From positions 4,121,481 through 4,185,480 of the forward strand of contig CP099844.1 in NCBI GenBank assembly GCA_030062745.1: a DNA stretch of 64,000 nt. The letters run 5' to 3'. The translations under genes were made by a program, and so were the position numbers. This DNA is from Capitulum mitella (lineage: Eukaryota > Arthropoda > Thecostraca > Pollicipedomorpha > Pollicipedidae). Positions 1 to 10,817 of the stretch are shown piece after piece. Below the pieces are notes generated by a model that was not told the origin of the DNA, searched no databases, and saw nothing but the letters and a program-made list of their open reading frames with translations. Position 1 is the stretch's first letter. Each line of letters opens with the position of its first letter.

Positions 1-573
1 TTGTAGATTGGTAACTAATGAATTTTTCCAAAATTTAATCGTGAAAAACCATCACAAGAACCACTAAGATCAATAAAATACACATAGATCGTCTTTTTCG
101 CGAAAATAAAGGAACGTTAAAATTAGCTCCCGTCAATTTGTTACTGCATACGGCAGCAGCGCGGGCCTGCAGCTGCCGCGAGAAATGCCGTGTCTTTAAC
201 TCAACGTTTCGTCGTATATATTGAACAAATGTGGGAAATTAGACGTATATCGGCATCGTCGGACTTTTACCTGGGCGCTGGTGCCTTTACCTATGCGTTA
301 TTATTCACAGCCCTTGAGATTCAGGCCATTTCTCGGTCTCATGCAGCCGGCTATGAGAAAACATGTATAGGGCGTAAATTGCTTACATATTATCTAAAAC
401 TAAAAAATGAGACCAGTTTCGAGCTCTACTCGTCGCAAGCTTTCCAACGGTATGCTTATTTTTATCGTGCAACCAACCGTTCGTGAGTTAGAGGGGGGGC
501 GGCCAACTGCCCCCCCCCCCCAGTCGCCCATGTTCGAAACGGACCGACGGTCGGGTTCGTGCGCGGGTTAAAG
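1..573 (+). repeat. Repeat A, left copy (inverted relative to 7317-7886)
   Basis: This block is the reverse complement of 7317-7886 with scattered substitutions. Matching landmarks include the stretch on AGATCGTCTTT, the ACGGCAGCAGCGC segment, the poly-C tract near 520 and the final GCGCGGGTTAAA. Both copies keep a similar short reading frame (here from 190, about 98 codons) sharing the words ALEIQAIS and YEK, but no known domain is visible and the frame may be incidental. The left boundary may lie outside the window. The two copies could be the arms of one ~7.9-kb foldback structure or two independent insertions. No target duplication was found. Confidence 0.75.
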
Positions 574-589
574 CTTCGGCCTACTATTG

Positions 590-1075
590 TTGAAGAGCTC
601 GCTCCTCCTTCTCAGAAGGGAACTTATCGAATACCACCATGACGCCTGGGCGACCTGGCTCCCTTTGGACCTGGAGAATGTCTTTATCCTCTTGGTTTTG
701 ATGAGCTTAATGGTGCCGACATGGGCAAGGTCAAAAAGGTTTTTGGGGTTGTCCCTAAAACCATTCTTCTTGTCAATTTCCGGGGTGGACCTCCAGCATT
801 TGCTTTTGATGACAGCTTGGTACTGGCTAAGCTTCCTGTTGAGCTTCTTTATCACGTTCCGTTCCGGTGCAGTGAGAATACGGGCTTTGTTCCACACCTT
901 CATTTCGCGGACGATCTGTGTTTTGACCTACCTCTCGGCAAACCTATCCACACGGTGGGACTGAAAATATTGCTGCTGCACTTCTCCCCGCGAAGGCAGT
1001 TCTGAGGACCAGTCAACCAAAGTTCGGCTTTTTTTGTCGTGGTGCAGCCAAAGTGACACAGACTTCCATTACAAA
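590..1075 (-). pseudogene. N-terminal fragment of a transposon-like protein family common in arthropod genomes
   Basis: Read on the minus strand, the segment gives a recognisable order: LPSRGEVQQQYF, then an in-frame stop near 915, then KVWNKARI, a lysine- and arginine-rich linker, and FDLAHVGTIKLI. I recognise this as the N-terminal part (an LPTxxEV...FF...H region, then FWxKARIPT, then LFDIAHxxAL) of an uncharacterised multi-copy protein family found in many arthropod genomes. The match is by eye. The stop and the lack of a downstream body make this a dead fragment. The fragment at 51990-52850 looks like the central and C-terminal part of the same family. Function is unknown; mobile-element origin is inferred from its copy number and decay. 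Confidence 0.5.
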
Positions 1076-2159
1076 AGGTACTTTCTGCATTGACGCAGGT
1101 GGTCCTTAAATATCCTGACGTCTAAGAATGCGCGGGAAATGGCCAGACCGATACCGTGGGGTATCGTGACATGACAAGGTGTGGTACTTCAAATATATGT
1201 CACGGTCTGCAAACGATGGCCTGAAAATTGACGAGATGTTGCGGCAGCTTCGATTCTTCCCTAAATAAGGCAGTAGGTTGCCTGTCCGGGATAGTTTCTG
1301 TTGACCTAATCTATCCCCAAAATACAGTTTCTCACCGAATTTTGGCCATATGTTTTTCAACACTGCGCAAAAGTGCAAAAACTGTCCCAACACAGGCAGA
1401 ACAAACTCCATTTCCAGATTTTCGGTCCCAAAATAAAAAAGCCACCTCAAATTGAAATATTCGCCTTAGCCTCGCCTCAGTGAGATAACTTCAACACCCG
1501 TCATTATCTGCAGTCTGGGCTATGCCATGTTCGTGAAGCAGATGAAGCACGCTCATGGGATGCACAAACCCACGCACAAGGAGCAGCAAGAGTGACGGTT
1601 TTAATATATAACTGATTAATTTTCTGTTTTCCTCGCCTAAATCTCGGGTTTAACCGCAGAGTTCAATGAAGTTCTACCAATTAGGTAATGGGATTTTAGC
1701 AGGGTTTTCGGATCAGGATGACTGGTGATGACTACAACACTGCTGGACTGTTACCGCATTCATATAAACATTATCTCACCATAGTGAAACCGCCCTGACC
1801 ACCAGCCCACCCTTCAGTTTTCTTGCGTTTTAACACATTAAAGATAGTCATCGTCATTTTTGACTTGCTTACGATGCAATGAAACGCGTTGGCCGCCCAC
1901 CAGACAAGCGTGGCATCGGATGCCGGCGTACTAATTACGAAACACGCCCGGCCCACATTACTCAATGATTCAACACATCCTTCGTTGGTAAGATCCTGCC
2001 TCGCGAGACTCTCGTGCGCAGCGCTTGATGGAATACTCTCCTGGTTACGCTAGTACACCTGACTGTTTTTTCTTTACATGGGCAAAGGCTCTTGACTGGG
2101 GAGGCAAAGCGTCCGACTGAGGGAGCACTTGCCCCCCCCCCCCCAGTTAACATGTTAAA
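1076..2159. other. No gene recognised
   Basis: Only short open frames without recognisable domains are seen. The segment has ordinary mixed composition, with a poly-C run near 2133-2144 at its right end. I see no RNA gene or element ends. Confidence 0.5.
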
Positions 2160-3095
2160 ATAGGCCCTATCCGACGGTCAGATCCTGAGATGGCAGCAGG
2201 TGCCCTTTTTGGCACCCCCAGGCGGTCGCGGGTGCAAAAACACGCCAGGCGGTGCCAGGTTAAGGTCCATTGGAGCCAGGCACGTCGCCAGGATTTTCCT
2301 CAGGGGGGCCAAATGTCAAATTTTGTCACATGCCTCTGGCATATGACAAAATTTATACAAAAAAGCAGCAATTTTATGTAACTGGCCTCATATTTAACCC
2401 ACACCAATACATATAATGTTTGTTTTTGCAGCATAGATATGGTCACTGTTCCATATTCGTGCGAAATCGCTATATATCTAGTGCAGACCGCTTGGCTCAA
2501 GGGGGGCCATGGCCTCCATGCCCCCCCCTTGGCTACGTCCCTGATTGGAGCCCCTGAATTTCGAAGGGTCTGCAGGTACCCCAAGGGCCCCTGACCCGCT
2601 CCAGATCTCCCTCCGCACGTCTGCAAGTCTTCAGGCTTGACCAGGGGTCCTCTGTGTATTTGGGAGCCCATTGGAAATCAGGCGCTCCTGTGGCTGTTAC
2701 GGGCCCTTTGGAGCCCCTGAATTTCAAAAAGCCCTCAGATACACCGGGGCCCCAGGCCCTCTTTGGAATACCCTCTACATATATGGAGGGTATTTGGTCT
2801 TGGCCAGGGGCCCTTGGTGTGTTTGGGGGCCCTTTGAGTCAGGACTTCCGGCCGGGCCTAGGGACCTAATATTTAGGCATTAGGAGACCGCTGGCAGTTA
2901 GGGGCCCCGTGAATGCCATGACGTCGCGTTTGGACCCGTGATTTTGAAAGGGTCCCGAATAAATAAATGGCCCCTGGTCTGGTGATCAGGTCCAGAGGTC
3001 TCCCAGGTATGTACATGAGTTTCTGGGGACCAGAGGCCTTTTGGTCAAAGCTCTTATGGGTACTGGGGCATCTACAAACGTGTTTCCATTTCAAT
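2160..3095. repeat. Degenerate GGGCCC/CCCTGAATTTC repeat tract
   Basis: Blocks such as GGAGCCCCTGAATTTC (near 2549 and 2707) recur with GGGCCCYTTGG words at irregular spacing, giving a degenerate tandem structure through about 3095. It is interrupted by the hAT MITE at 2277-2543. No coding sequence is recognised. Confidence 0.5.
2277..2543. mobile_element. hAT-type MITE, 267 bp, with perfect 8-bp target duplication
   Basis: The left end begins CAGGCACGTCGCCAGGA. The reverse complement of the right end begins CAGGGACGTAGCCAAGG, so the ends form imperfect terminal inverted repeats. The element is flanked on both sides by ATTGGAGC (2269-2276 and 2544-2551), an exact 8-bp direct repeat. An 8-bp duplication with CAG-type ends is characteristic of the hAT superfamily. 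At 267 bp with no coding capacity it is non-autonomous. A lone similar end (CAGGGGCGTAGCCAGG) occurs at about 30056. Confidence 0.88.
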
Positions 3096-3118
3096 AGCAA
3101 AGTAAGAATAACCTACAC

Positions 3119-5735
3119 AATAACATGTCCTTTATGTCGGAACACATATTCATATTGGTATTCAGCACACACCACAGATTTCGCCCAAATTCCCCTGCCT
3201 CTTCAACCTACCCATGCCGTTTCCAAATCTGAAGTTCTTTCTGCGATAAGTTTGACCATTTGACGACCTCTAGAGGTCAAAAACACAAATTTAAGGTCAA
3301 CGATGGGAACAATCATAGTCATCCACCTATGGCATTAAACTGTACAAATAAAATACCAAACCAAAGAGAGGAACCGTCCGCAACTTTGGCGACCCAAATG
3401 ATCAAGGTCAAGGTCCGTCGTCAAAGGATGGGGACAAACATAGTCGCGGCCCTATGGCACCAAGCTGTTCAAATGAGGTATCAGACCAAAGCGGGGAACC
3501 GTCCGCAACTTTGACGACCCATGAGATCAAGGTCAGAATCCGTCAAGGTCATAGTCAAGGTTAAAGAATGGGGACAAGCACAGCCGCCGACCTATGGCAC
3601 CAAACTGTACAAATGAGGTATCGTAGCAAAGACGGGAGAAGTCCGCAACTTTGACGATCAAAAAGGCCAAGATCACGGTCCTCCGTCAAGGTCATAGTCA
3701 AGATCAAATGAAGGAGACAAATATGGCTGCCGGCCTATGGCACCATACTGTACAGATCAGGTAACAGACCAAGGCGGGGAACCGTCCGCAACCTTGACGG
3801 CCCATTAGATTAAGATCAAGTTACGTTGTCAAGGTCATAGTCAAGGTCAAATAATGGTGACAAGCACAGCCGTCGACCTATGACACCAAACCATACAATT
3901 GAGGTATCGTAGAAAAGAAGGGAGAAATCCGCAACTTTGACGACCAAAAGGGTGAAGGTCAGAATCCGCTGTCAAGGTCATAGTAAAGGTGAATTGACGG
4001 GGACAAGCATAGCCGCCGATCTATGGCACTAAACTGTACAAATGAGTTATCGTACTAAAGAGGACAGCAATTCGCAACTTTGACGACCGAAAAGATCAAT
4101 GTCAAAGTCCGTCGTCACGGTCCTCATCAAGGTTAAAGGACAGGGATAAGGATAGCCGCCGACCCAGGGCACCAGAGTGTACACATGAGGAATCAGACCA
4201 AAGAGGAGAATATTGATATGGCCTGATACCTCATTTGAACAGTTTGGTGCCATAGGGCGGCAGTTATGCTTGTCCCCGTCATTTGACCCTGATTAGGACC
4301 TTGACGACGGACCTTGATCTTGATCTTTTTGGTCGTCAAAGTCGCGGACTATTCTCCTCTTTGGTCTGATTCCTGATTTGTAGTTTGGTGCCATAGGTCA
4401 GCGACCGTGCTTGTCCCCATCATTCGACCTTAACTATGACCTTGACAACGGGCTTTGAGCTTTACCTTTTTGGTCGTCAAAGTTGCGGATTTCTCCCCTT
4501 TTTGCTACGAGACATCATTTGTACAATTTGGTGCCATAAGTCGGCGGCTGTGCTTGTCCCCATCCTTTGAATCTGACGATCACCTTGACGACGGATTTTG
4601 ACCTTGATCTCATGGGTCGTCAAAGTTACGGACGGTTCCCCGCTTTGCTCTGATACCTCATTTGAACATCTGATGCCATAGGGCGCCGACTATGCTTGTC
4701 CCCGTCCTTTGACCTTGGTTAGAACCTTGACGACGGACCTTGACCTTGAAGTTTTGGATCGTCAAAGTTGTTGACCATTCTCCTCTTTGGTCGGATTCCT
4801 CATTTGTACAGTTTGGTGCCATAAGTCTGCGGATGTGCTTGACCCCATCGTTTGACCTTGATGAGGACCTTGACGACGGACCTTGACCTTTTGGATCGCC
4901 AAGGTTGCGGACTATTCTCCTCTTTGGTCTGAATCCTCATTTATACAGTTTGGTGCCATAGATCGACGGCTGTGCTTATCCCCATCCTTTGACCATGGCT
5001 ATGACCTTGACGACGTAACTTGACCTTAATCCTATGGGTCGCCAAAGTTGCGGACGGTTCCCCACTTTGCTCTGATACCTCATTTGTACAGTTTGATGTC
5101 ATAGGGCGTCGTCTATGCTGGTCTCCATCCTTTAACCTTGATAACGACCCTGACGACGACCTTGGCCTTGACGTTTTTGGTCGTCAAAATTGCAAATTGC
5201 TGCCATCTACGATACCTCATTTGTTTTGGTGTCACAGATTGGCAGCTATGCTTGTCCCCGTCCTTTGACCTTGACTATGAGCTTGACGACGATCCTTGGC
5301 CTTGACCTTTTGGGTCGTCAAAGTTGTGGGTTATTCTCCTCTTTAGTGTGATACCCCATTTGTACAGTTTGGTGCCATAAAATCGGCGGCTATGTTTGTT
5401 CCCGTCTTTTGACCTCGATTATGACCTTGACGACGATCCTTGGCCTTGATCTTTTGGGTCGTCAAAGTTGCGGACGGTTCCTCTCTTTGGTTTGGTATCT
5501 CATTTGCACAGTTTGATGCCATAGGCGGTCGGCTTTGTTTGTCCCCGTCGTTGACCTTAAATTTGCGTTTTTGACCTCTAGAGGTGAAATGGTCAAACTT
5601 ATGGCAGAAAGAACCTCGGATTCGGAAATGGCATGGGCAGGTTGACGAAGTAGGATCATTTGGGCAAAATCTGTGGTGTGTGCTGAATACGAATATGAAT
5701 ATGTGTGCCAAGTTAACGGACGTCACAATAACCGC
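3119..5735. mobile_element. Foldback-like element with long inverted arms made of ~140-bp tandem units
   Basis: The left arm (about 3119-4205) and right arm (about 4215-5735) are inverted copies. The outer part shows this clearly: left words ACACATATTCATATTGGTAT, CACACCACAGATTT and GACCTCTAGAGGTC reappear reverse-complemented at 5560-5715. Inside the arms a unit of about 140 bp is tandemly repeated, marked by CCGTCCGCAACTTTGACGACC. I count about six units on the left and nine on the right in opposite orientation, so the arms are unequal. Long inverted arms with internal tandem repeats are the architecture of foldback (FB/TU-type) transposons. No transposase and no clear target duplication were seen. 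Confidence 0.8.
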
Positions 5736-6450
5736 GATGACCGGTGCGGTCCTAAGCCAAGGGCGAAGAGAGTGCGGGTAAGCACGTTCCTTCCGTGCCC
5801 TTCCCCTTGCTATGCTAGTATGTCCGGGGCTCCATTACTCGTCCGTGGATCATTCGCCGTACCTGGCTTTACTAGGCGTGAGAAGCTTCGACGCCAGTCC
5901 TACGGAATGATATTCTGGTTAGTTGGCCCGGGTTACGGTGGACAGCTGCTTGGGCTCAGGCGTGTGGTGTCCAGTTCACGACACGCTACCGAGAGCTAGC
6001 GGCGTCGAAACGTCGAACACGAAACATTCCACCCGCCCGTCCGATTTTCTATTCATTGATGTAACGAGGGCACTGGAATGAAGCCAACTGGACGGACATA
6101 AGATTTTGACGCATATACATGTCACACGTCTGCGACCTTAAACCCTATTCCCGTACTCTTAAGGGATGGGCAAGTCCTCTTATGGGGGGTGTGGCTTATC
6201 TGGCTCCCTCTAAAATCTGAAGAAGTACCTGTCCGATTTGATCGCAACAAGCGGCAATCGATTCGTCATGAGGTAAACTACATTTTCATGAAACAAAACT
6301 GTGGAATGCAAGGGGCAAAAGAGTCAGAAGGGAGAGTTTTTTTAGATTTAGTATAAATTCTACGTTTATACACCGATTGGAATGCGATTAATTAATCCCA
6401 TGTGAACATGAAAACATGTTGACATGAAACCAGAGCTAATCGGTGGAATT
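5736..6450. other. No gene recognised; one copy of the GGGAATAGGGTTTAA motif
   Basis: No coding or RNA feature is recognised. At 6138-6152 the minus strand carries CGGGAATAGGGTTTAA, a member of the dispersed motif family described in the findings. Confidence 0.45.
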
Positions 6451-6622
6451 TTCCCTTTGATCCACAGATTTCGAATTTTGGTAAGTCATGAGAGCTCGCA
6501 AAGCTTGGAAAATGGGAAGCATGTTTTTTTTTTAATTTTTCCCTCTGATGCACAAATTTCGAATTTTGGTAAGTCATAGGAGCTCGTAAAGCTTGGAAAA
6601 TGGGAAGCATGTTTTTTTAGAC
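6451..6622 (+). repeat. Two-copy tandem duplication, ~87-bp period
   Basis: The words ATTTCGAATTTTGGTAAGTC and AAGCTTGGAAAATGGGAAGC occur twice, about 87 bp apart, with few differences between copies. Each copy ends in a T-rich run. No function is apparent. Confidence 0.85.
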
Positions 6623-6707
6623 TGAATTATCATGAAACTTAAATAACTTTTGTCTTGCACTAATTATTCTATACATAAGAAGCAAAAATCGTATCAATCG
6701 TATCACT

Positions 6708-6832
6708 CCCTGGCACCGCCTATGTTGGCATAGGTGGTGCCAGGGAGATGCAAAAGGGGAACTGTCATGACCAAATTTTCATCAGGTCACCTTATAGCAT
6801 TTGATCTCAAATGACTTCAGGTGACTTACAGC
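6708..6832 (+). repeat. Dispersed repeat B with a terminal hairpin (partner at 30540-30645)
   Basis: Bases 6709-6750 form a near-perfect hairpin: CTCCCTGGCACCGCCTATG, a TTGG loop, then its reverse complement with one G:T pair. The following sequence (GGGGAACTGTCATGACC, then TCATCAGGTCACCTTA) matches the reverse complement of 30540-30645. That partner has the same GGTGCCAGGGA and AACTGTCATG landmarks but lacks the hairpin's other arm. Confidence 0.75.
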
Positions 6833-6848
6833 CACGTACGTTGGCCAT

Positions 6849-6874
6849 TCATTACATTCATTCATTCATTCATT
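6849..6874 (+). repeat. CATT microsatellite
   Basis: A short run of CATT/ATTC tetranucleotides is present, about five to six copies. Confidence 0.8.
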
Positions 6875-7316
6875 ACAAAGTCTGAAAACTACTCGAGTCA
6901 TTTCAGTTTACTCTCCAGCGTCCTGTTTCTGGTACCGTGATAATGGGTACGCTCGCGGACATTTTAGATCATAGCTTCGTAGCCTGACCTGATATTGACT
7001 TGGTATTTAAAATAGAATTATAGATCACTGTAAAAAGTCTGTTTATGACTAAGTCTGTTAACATTCCTGTTTTTTCATGCCGAAAATTAATGCTAAAAAA
7101 CTAAGCATAAGACAAGATTTTTATATTTACCCCTGACGTGGCGTTGTGGAATAACCCCAGGGCAACAAAAATATGTTATATATTTGCCCAGTTACAGATC
7201 TGTGCATTAATATCAAGTACAAGTTCACTTCTAATCCGCTATATTTGACGGCCATTTTTTTGCTATGTTTAGCAGTGTAAAAAAGGCTTGAGTTACCTAT
7301 CAAGAACTTGGCCTCC

Positions 7317-7886
7317 CTCCCCCTGTTTAACCCGCGCACGACCGTCGGTCGGTTTCGAACATGGGCGACTGGGGGGGGGGGCAGTTGGCCGTCCCCCCTC
7401 TAACTCACGAACGGTTGGTCGCACGATCAAAATAAGCATACCGTTGGAAAGCTTGTGACGACTAGAGCTCGAAGCTGGTCTCATTTTTAGTTTTAGGTAA
7501 TATGTAGGCGATTTACGCCCTATATATGGTTTCTCATAGCCGACTGCATGAAACCGAGAAATGGCCTGAATCTCAAGGGCTGTGACTGAAAACGCATAGG
7601 TAAAGGTACCAGCGCACAAGAAAAGGTCCGCGGATGCCGATACACGTCTAATTCCACCAGATTTGTTCAGTATATGCACCGAAACGTTGAGTTAAAGACA
7701 CGGCAATTCTCGCGCCAGCTGTAGGCGTGCGCTGCTGCCGTATGCGGTCACAAATTGACGGGAAGTAATTTTAGCGTTCATTTATTTTCGCAAAAAAAGA
7801 CGATCTATGTAAATTTTATTGATCTTAGTGGTTCTTGTGATGGTTTTTCATGCTTAAGTTTTGGGAAAATTCATTAGTTACAAATT
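7317..7886 (-). repeat. Repeat A, right copy (inverted relative to 1-573)
   Basis: This is the inverted partner of the block at 1-573. It begins GTTTAACCCGCGC and includes a poly-G tract near 7371-7381, and it runs to the sequence matching the left window edge. A short reading frame similar to that of the left copy is kept on the minus strand (about 7679 down to 7293). Confidence 0.75.
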
Positions 7887-8142
7887 TACATAATTGGCGG
7901 AATTTATTCCCAAAAGCCTGTTTATTCCCAAAATATGCAACTTTTCAATTTTTTTTTTAGGTTCCTGGTATTACTTACGTCTGTGCATGCCAGTTATGCC
8001 ATTTTCCACCCATTCTGAGTAATTCATCGCCGATTTCGACGATGGTACATTTTGGCTGACTACAATTATTCGTGACCTGACCTCATGTCAATGGCTGGAA
8101 GTCATTGATACTTTGCCCAATGACGGTAACTAGATGTCTGCT
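7887..8142. other. No gene recognised
   Basis: AT-rich sequence with no coding or RNA feature that I can recognise. Confidence 0.45.
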
Positions 8143-8480
8143 TTACTTCACACTAAAAATCTTATGAAATATTCCGCCAATTTCCGGAAAAACGACGACA
8201 TGTCTTAAAAATGGGCTTGAACTTAGGTCAATGACCCGGGAAAATTCCGAAAAATCTGAAATGGCAGATTTGTTGCATCTATCACGATGACTAATCCCTA
8301 AAAGTATTATTGAGATATCTTGTTTTGCGAAAAAGTTAGAGGGCGCTAAACTTTTTTGTACATAGGTCTGTTTGACCTGACCTAGGTCAGGCACCTGACC
8401 TGACCTGAGGTCACAATTTTGACACGAGATGTGAAATTGATGAAGCAAAAGGTATACGAAGTTTCGTGACTCTGTGTTCG
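8143..8480 (-). repeat. AGGTCA-rich dispersed repeat C (partner at 25739-25990)
   Basis: Read on the minus strand, this block and 25739-25990 (plus strand) share order and words. Both translate as FRMSCRN/FHISCQN followed by an R-S-x2-V-x2-L-G-x-V-K segment, but neither has an intact gene. At 8378-8414 there is a dense cluster of GACCTGACCT/AGGTCAGGTCA words. It is probably a dispersed mobile-element remnant of unknown class. Confidence 0.55.
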
Positions 8481-9112
8481 TTCGTTCTCGCAATCCCAGA
8501 AAAACCTCGTGGGGGGGGCAGTCAACTGCTCCTAGTTGTAGAAAATTGGTGCGATACGTACAAGAAATGCAGCGGGAAAGTCGCCAAATCTTGTGAAGTT
8601 GCTGAAGATCCTGAAAATGGAGAGGAAAAAAATGGGCCTTCTGAGTCCTCCCCCACCCATACGGGAATAGGGCTAATTAAAGAACTGATCATTAGGGCTT
8701 AGGGACGCACCGACTCTGTGATCATAAGGCGCCCATAATGCGGACCCCAGAACTGCGTAGGTCATGAGTGCATTTTCAGAATGACTGGAGGACATGGACT
8801 CTCTAATTTCCCGTAACATTTGATTTGTTTGCCCAGTTTCTGAGTATAAAAGCGAAATTCGTTGACTGTTGTAACGCAAAATAAGAAGAAAACGTAGCGG
8901 AGGACATGATCCGGAAAGGCGGTTTCAATGCAGTCATTTCTGTTTGTAATTAGTGGGTCATAAAAACCGTCATGTCTGAAGTCGCCAGCCTGTTGCGGCT
9001 CATCCTGACGGCCCCAGCAACGACCGGACCGCTGAGCGCAGATTCAGCCTCCTCCGGTGTACTGCGAGCTAACTCCGCCTTCCGCCTGGCCGAGAGAGGC
9101 TCTATCACGCCG
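8481..9112. other. No gene recognised; poly-G tract and one motif-family copy
   Basis: A run of eight or nine G bases lies near 8511-8519. CGGGAATAGGGCTAAT at 8662-8677 belongs to the dispersed motif family. No coding signal is recognised. Confidence 0.45.
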
Positions 9113-9440
9113 CGATGCTGGCACTGGCCTATCCAGTGCGGGGGTAGGCTGGTCCGGGCGCGATGCTGGCACTGGCCTATCCAGTGCGGGGGTAGGCTGG
9201 TCCGGGCGCGATGCTGGCACTGGCCTATCCAGTGCGGGGGTAGGCTGGTCCGGGCGCGATGCTGGCACTGGCCTATCCAGTGCGGGGGTAGGCTGGTCCG
9301 GGCGCGATGCTGGCACTGGCCTATCCAGTGCGGGGGTGGGCTGGTCCGGGCGCGATGCTCTGGACTGGCCTATCCGTGGGGAGGCTGGTCCGGGCGCGAT
9401 GCTGGCACTGGCCTATCCAGTGCGGGGGTAGGCTGGTCCG
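9113..9440. repeat. 48-bp minisatellite, about 7 units
   Basis: Units start at 9113, 9161, 9209, 9257 and 9305, each 48 bp and marked by CGATGCTGGCACTGGCCTAT. The first four look identical. A variant unit of 44 bp follows (9353-9396) and then a last unit. Because 48 is divisible by three, long open frames with a 16-residue period run through on both strands, and these are not evidence of a gene. The near identity of the units points to recent expansion or homogenisation. Confidence 0.95.
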
Positions 9441-10817
9441 GGAAGCAAAGCTCAGGCTGTCCTCTGCGTAGTCGACTCAGGTGGTGATGTGCGACCTGTG
9501 GACCACTGTAATCAGCCCTATGCTGCTGCTGCTGCCCAAGACATTGGTCAAAACGATGGACCTGCCGCCGCTGGCGCACGGTACTCGATAATCACATGCT
9601 CAGAAGTTTCAGATAAGATCTATTCGTGTACAGATTTCTCCGTTCATTTTGATAACAATCTTGCAGTTATGTCTAGATTTTCACTACCCTCGCTCATCGT
9701 CATTCCCAGCCTGTTAAACTGGACGTTCACGTCCTTCACATCCAGCATTTGCGTTTCCATTGTTCAGACACAGTCAAGTTACTGTGTCTTGGTGAAATTC
9801 GGCCCACTAGACCTACTCTGTAACACATTTCAGTTCAAGGTTAGTGGTCCCACCAGTGACGCATGCCGCATCAGAAGCAAGAACAGCCTTAGGCAGCACT
9901 AATGATAATAAAAAATAGTCATGGGACAATTTACAAGGGCTTTTTATAATAATGAATCCCATATGATAAATGAGCAATGCGATTTGTTTATACATGTTAT
10001 ACATGTCCAGTTGTTTGCGTTTTTTTCGGCAACGGCTTGATGCGATGCCGCAAAATTTCGCATACACCACCCTTGACATGGAACCGGATTTTGAAACGTG
10101 CTGATGGTAATACGCCGGCTGTTATTGCGGGTTGACACGATCTTTGTACCTACGCAGTTTTCCCCTATAGGATCGAATAGTAAAGGTTCCGACGGCACCA
10201 ATCTCCCAGTTGTCCGTGTTTTTCTCAGCAATTGCTCAACGTGGCAACCTCGGATTTTGCACACTCCTGGGCTCATATAGGGATCGGGTTCCGAAACCTT
10301 TTCCTAGAGATCCGTTGTACAGTCTGTTGAGGGCAATGAAGGCAGGGCATCTCCATTCATCGTGTCGCAGTCTTTGTCGGCCGCGATCTGCCAGCCCTGA
10401 GAAACCCCAAAGCGTGAGATTTTCCTGCTGGGCTCTTCCGCCATCAGGGATGTCTTGTTTGTCACGGTGGTGCTGCTGCTCTTGGATGCTGGCTCGTAAA
10501 CGTTTTGAGTTTTTTCCTCATCACTACGTGATTATGACAGTTGTTTAAAAAGTGATCTGCTCCTAACGTATTTTACATTATTCCATGCTTTATATTACTT
10601 TACTGGTGTGGCACCTTCACCGTCTCCACTTCAGCAATGACGTGGTGTATGTGGTACACGACCATTGGTGATATAATTACGGAATGTAGATATCCCTTCC
10701 CCATGTTGTTGTTTTTTTCTTGGATTAACTACATTGTGTGTGAGAAACGTCAAATGGAGTCCGTTAGCAGGTGACGATACTTCGCAGTGAACACCCTGAC
10801 CGCGATGAATTGCGGTA
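9441..10817. other. No gene recognised
   Basis: A mixed-composition segment between the minisatellite and the Tigger element. Short open frames on both strands lack recognisable domains or a coherent exon structure. Confidence 0.45.

Noticed and set aside
9113-9440. CRISPR-like array
   Set aside because: Units are contiguous without unique spacers, in a eukaryotic context. It is a minisatellite.
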